Source of the DNA: Candidatus Shapirobacteria bacterium
GTDB taxonomy: Bacteria > Patescibacteriota > Microgenomatia > UBA12405
Length of the DNA stretch: 28,981 nucleotides
Assembly: GCA_023245435.1 (NCBI GenBank)
Contig: JAHFKH010000007.1
Location: 1 to 28,981 of the forward strand
Direction: 5' to 3'
How positions within the stretch are numbered: position 1 is the first letter of the stretch; each line of letters starts with the position of its first letter. Position numbers and translations under genes: made by a program. This document shows positions 28,136-28,981 of the stretch, in pieces. Under the pieces are notes generated by a model that saw nothing but the letters and a program-made list of their open reading frames with translations, was not told where the DNA came from and did not search any database.

Positions 28136-28813
28136 ACGCAACAATTAATCGCTTTTATATTATCTTTATTTTTCAGCTCGACACCGGCTCCAGCTATACC
28201 CACCATTGCTCCTCAACCTTATTATTATTTTTATCAAATCAATAAAAACGATAATTTTACGGTTGTCCCCAATTTTGAAAATCCAAAAGATTCTCGTGAC
28301 CTAATTGCCGCCAACAACTGCAAATATGCTATTAATGGCGGTTTATATCTTGAAAACAAACAACCTTTGGGTTTATTTTTTTATAAAAACAAAACTGTAA
28401 ATAAAAAGGTTAACAGTAATATATTTAATGGATATTTATATATAAATTCCCAAAATATTTTGGATATTGGCAAAACCACTTTGCCTGATTCTCAATTTAT
28501 AATGCAATCTGGTCCATATTTTGATTTAAATATGACTTCACTAAACTACAATGATAAAACTGCCAGACGTCACGTCATTGCCAAAGATTCAAATAATAAT
28601 TTTTATATTTTTTCCATTTTTTCTCCCGATTCTTTTATTTCTGGGCCAACTTTAGAGGAGATTCCTAATTTTTTTAACAATCAAGAAATTAAAAAAATCG
28701 CCAATTTTACGGAAATTTTAACTCTTGACGGTGGCTCCGCTTCTGTTTTTTACTCACCTGACCATTCCCTCCACGAAACCACCTTCATCGGTTCATTATT
28801 GTGTTGGAAATAA
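28136..28813 (+). CDS. Secreted phosphodiester-glycosidase-type (NAGPA/DUF2233) protein
   Basis: The C-terminal 200 residues fit the NAGPA/DUF2233 domain: YAINGGLYL, GLFFYKN, FIMQSGPYFDLN, RRHVIAKDSNNNFYIFSIF, GPTLEEIPNFF and LTLDGGSASVFYS. It would act on phosphodiester-linked sugars outside the cell. The frame stays open upstream to 28133 and encodes a signal-peptide-like stretch (LIAFILSLFFSSTPAPA), but no ATG, GTG or TTG precedes it. An ACG at 28136, 5 nt after the extended -10, is the proposed start. A TTG at 28367 would lose the signal and the first domain strand. About 225 aa. Confidence 0.7.
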   Translation, partial: TQQLIAFILSLFFSSTPAPAIPTIAPQPYYYFYQINKNDNFTVVPNFENPKDSRDLIAANNCKYAINGGLYLENKQPLGLFFYKNKTVNKKVNSNIFNGYLYINSQNILDIGKTTLPDSQFIMQSGPYFDLNMTSLNYNDKTARRHVIAKDSNNNFYIFSIFSPDSFISGPTLEEIPNFFNNQEIKKIANFTEILTLDGGSASVFYSPDHSLHETTFIGSLLCWK

Positions 28814-28816
28814 AAA

Positions 28817-28981
28817 ATGCTATTTTTAGAAAAAACAGCTCGATATCACAAAAATATTGGCGCCACCATACCTCCAGTATATTTTGGCAAGTCACTAGAC
28901 ATACCCTTAGTTAAGATATTGAGCGACGAACAACTTTATAATAGTCTTCAAGCGATACGCGACATGATTACCAGCCATACT
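28817..28981 (+). CDS. N-terminal part of an unknown protein (cut by window end)
   Basis: ATG at 28817, 3 bp after the previous stop, opens a frame that is still open at the right edge (55 residues). It starts MLFLEKTARYHKNIGATIPP and continues through VYFGKSLDIPLVKIL and an Asp/Glu-rich helix. No motif allows a family call. Being so close, it is probably co-transcribed with the phosphodiester-glycosidase-type gene. Confidence 0.6.
   Translation, partial: MLFLEKTARYHKNIGATIPPVYFGKSLDIPLVKILSDEQLYNSLQAIRDMITSHT

Overview
The window reads as a gene-dense, AT-rich, streamlined chromosome of a Patescibacteria/CPR bacterium, most likely of the Microgenomates group. This lineage call is an inference. 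It rests on very short intergenic spaces, minimal versions of conserved proteins (a 128-aa SufD, a 130-aa DprA-like protein, a 116-aa SufU), a DUF5659-type protein with a tiny partner, and promoters whose -10 box sits only 5-9 nt before the start codon. TGA is a normal stop here.

Bases 1-8425 look like part of an integrated element. It carries a leftward set of secreted or membrane proteins (1-2461), a leftward trio of overlapping genes (HTH protein, zinc ribbon, Mrr-like nuclease; 2487-3814), and a rightward set (unknown 362-aa protein, DUF5659-like protein, two tiny ORFs, SpoVG-like protein, zinc-finger protein, large serine recombinase). The recombinase gene ends inside the antisense of the 3' half of tRNA-Asn(GTT), which suggests the tRNA is the attachment site. 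The other element end is not in the window. Bases 8459-10280 hold small, mostly Cys-rich or unrecognised ORFs.

Bases 10281-21510 are core chromosome: topA, a BrnT/BrnA-type toxin-antitoxin pair, a DprA-like gene, three small CxxC proteins, and a cell-wall block (PBP2-type transpeptidase with a split or frameshifted mreB). An O-antigen-ligase/TPR protein, def, fmt, rpmB, an M50 protease and a secreted esterase with a dockerin-like tail follow. Genes alternate in direction. Divergent start codons are only 17-20 bp apart with overlapping -10 boxes, and convergent genes abut or overlap.

Bases 21511-28080 are an Fe-S cluster region: a DUF1858 protein, an Rrf2 regulator with three Cys, a glycosyltransferase, tRNA-Thr(TGT), and sufC-sufB-sufD(short)-sufS-sufU. 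A phosphodiester-glycosidase-type protein is divergent from suf, and a partial gene runs off the right end.

The most unusual signals are four. (1) A dispersed family of heptamer repeats (consensus AAYTCGT alternating with AAYTNNN) occurs at six loci, five of them in frame inside conserved genes. (2) Two intergenic stem-loops share an apical hairpin with a compensatory base change. (3) A probable stand-alone ~160-nt RNA has its own extended -10 and terminator. (4) Transcripts appear to be pervasively leaderless, driven by compact bidirectional promoters.
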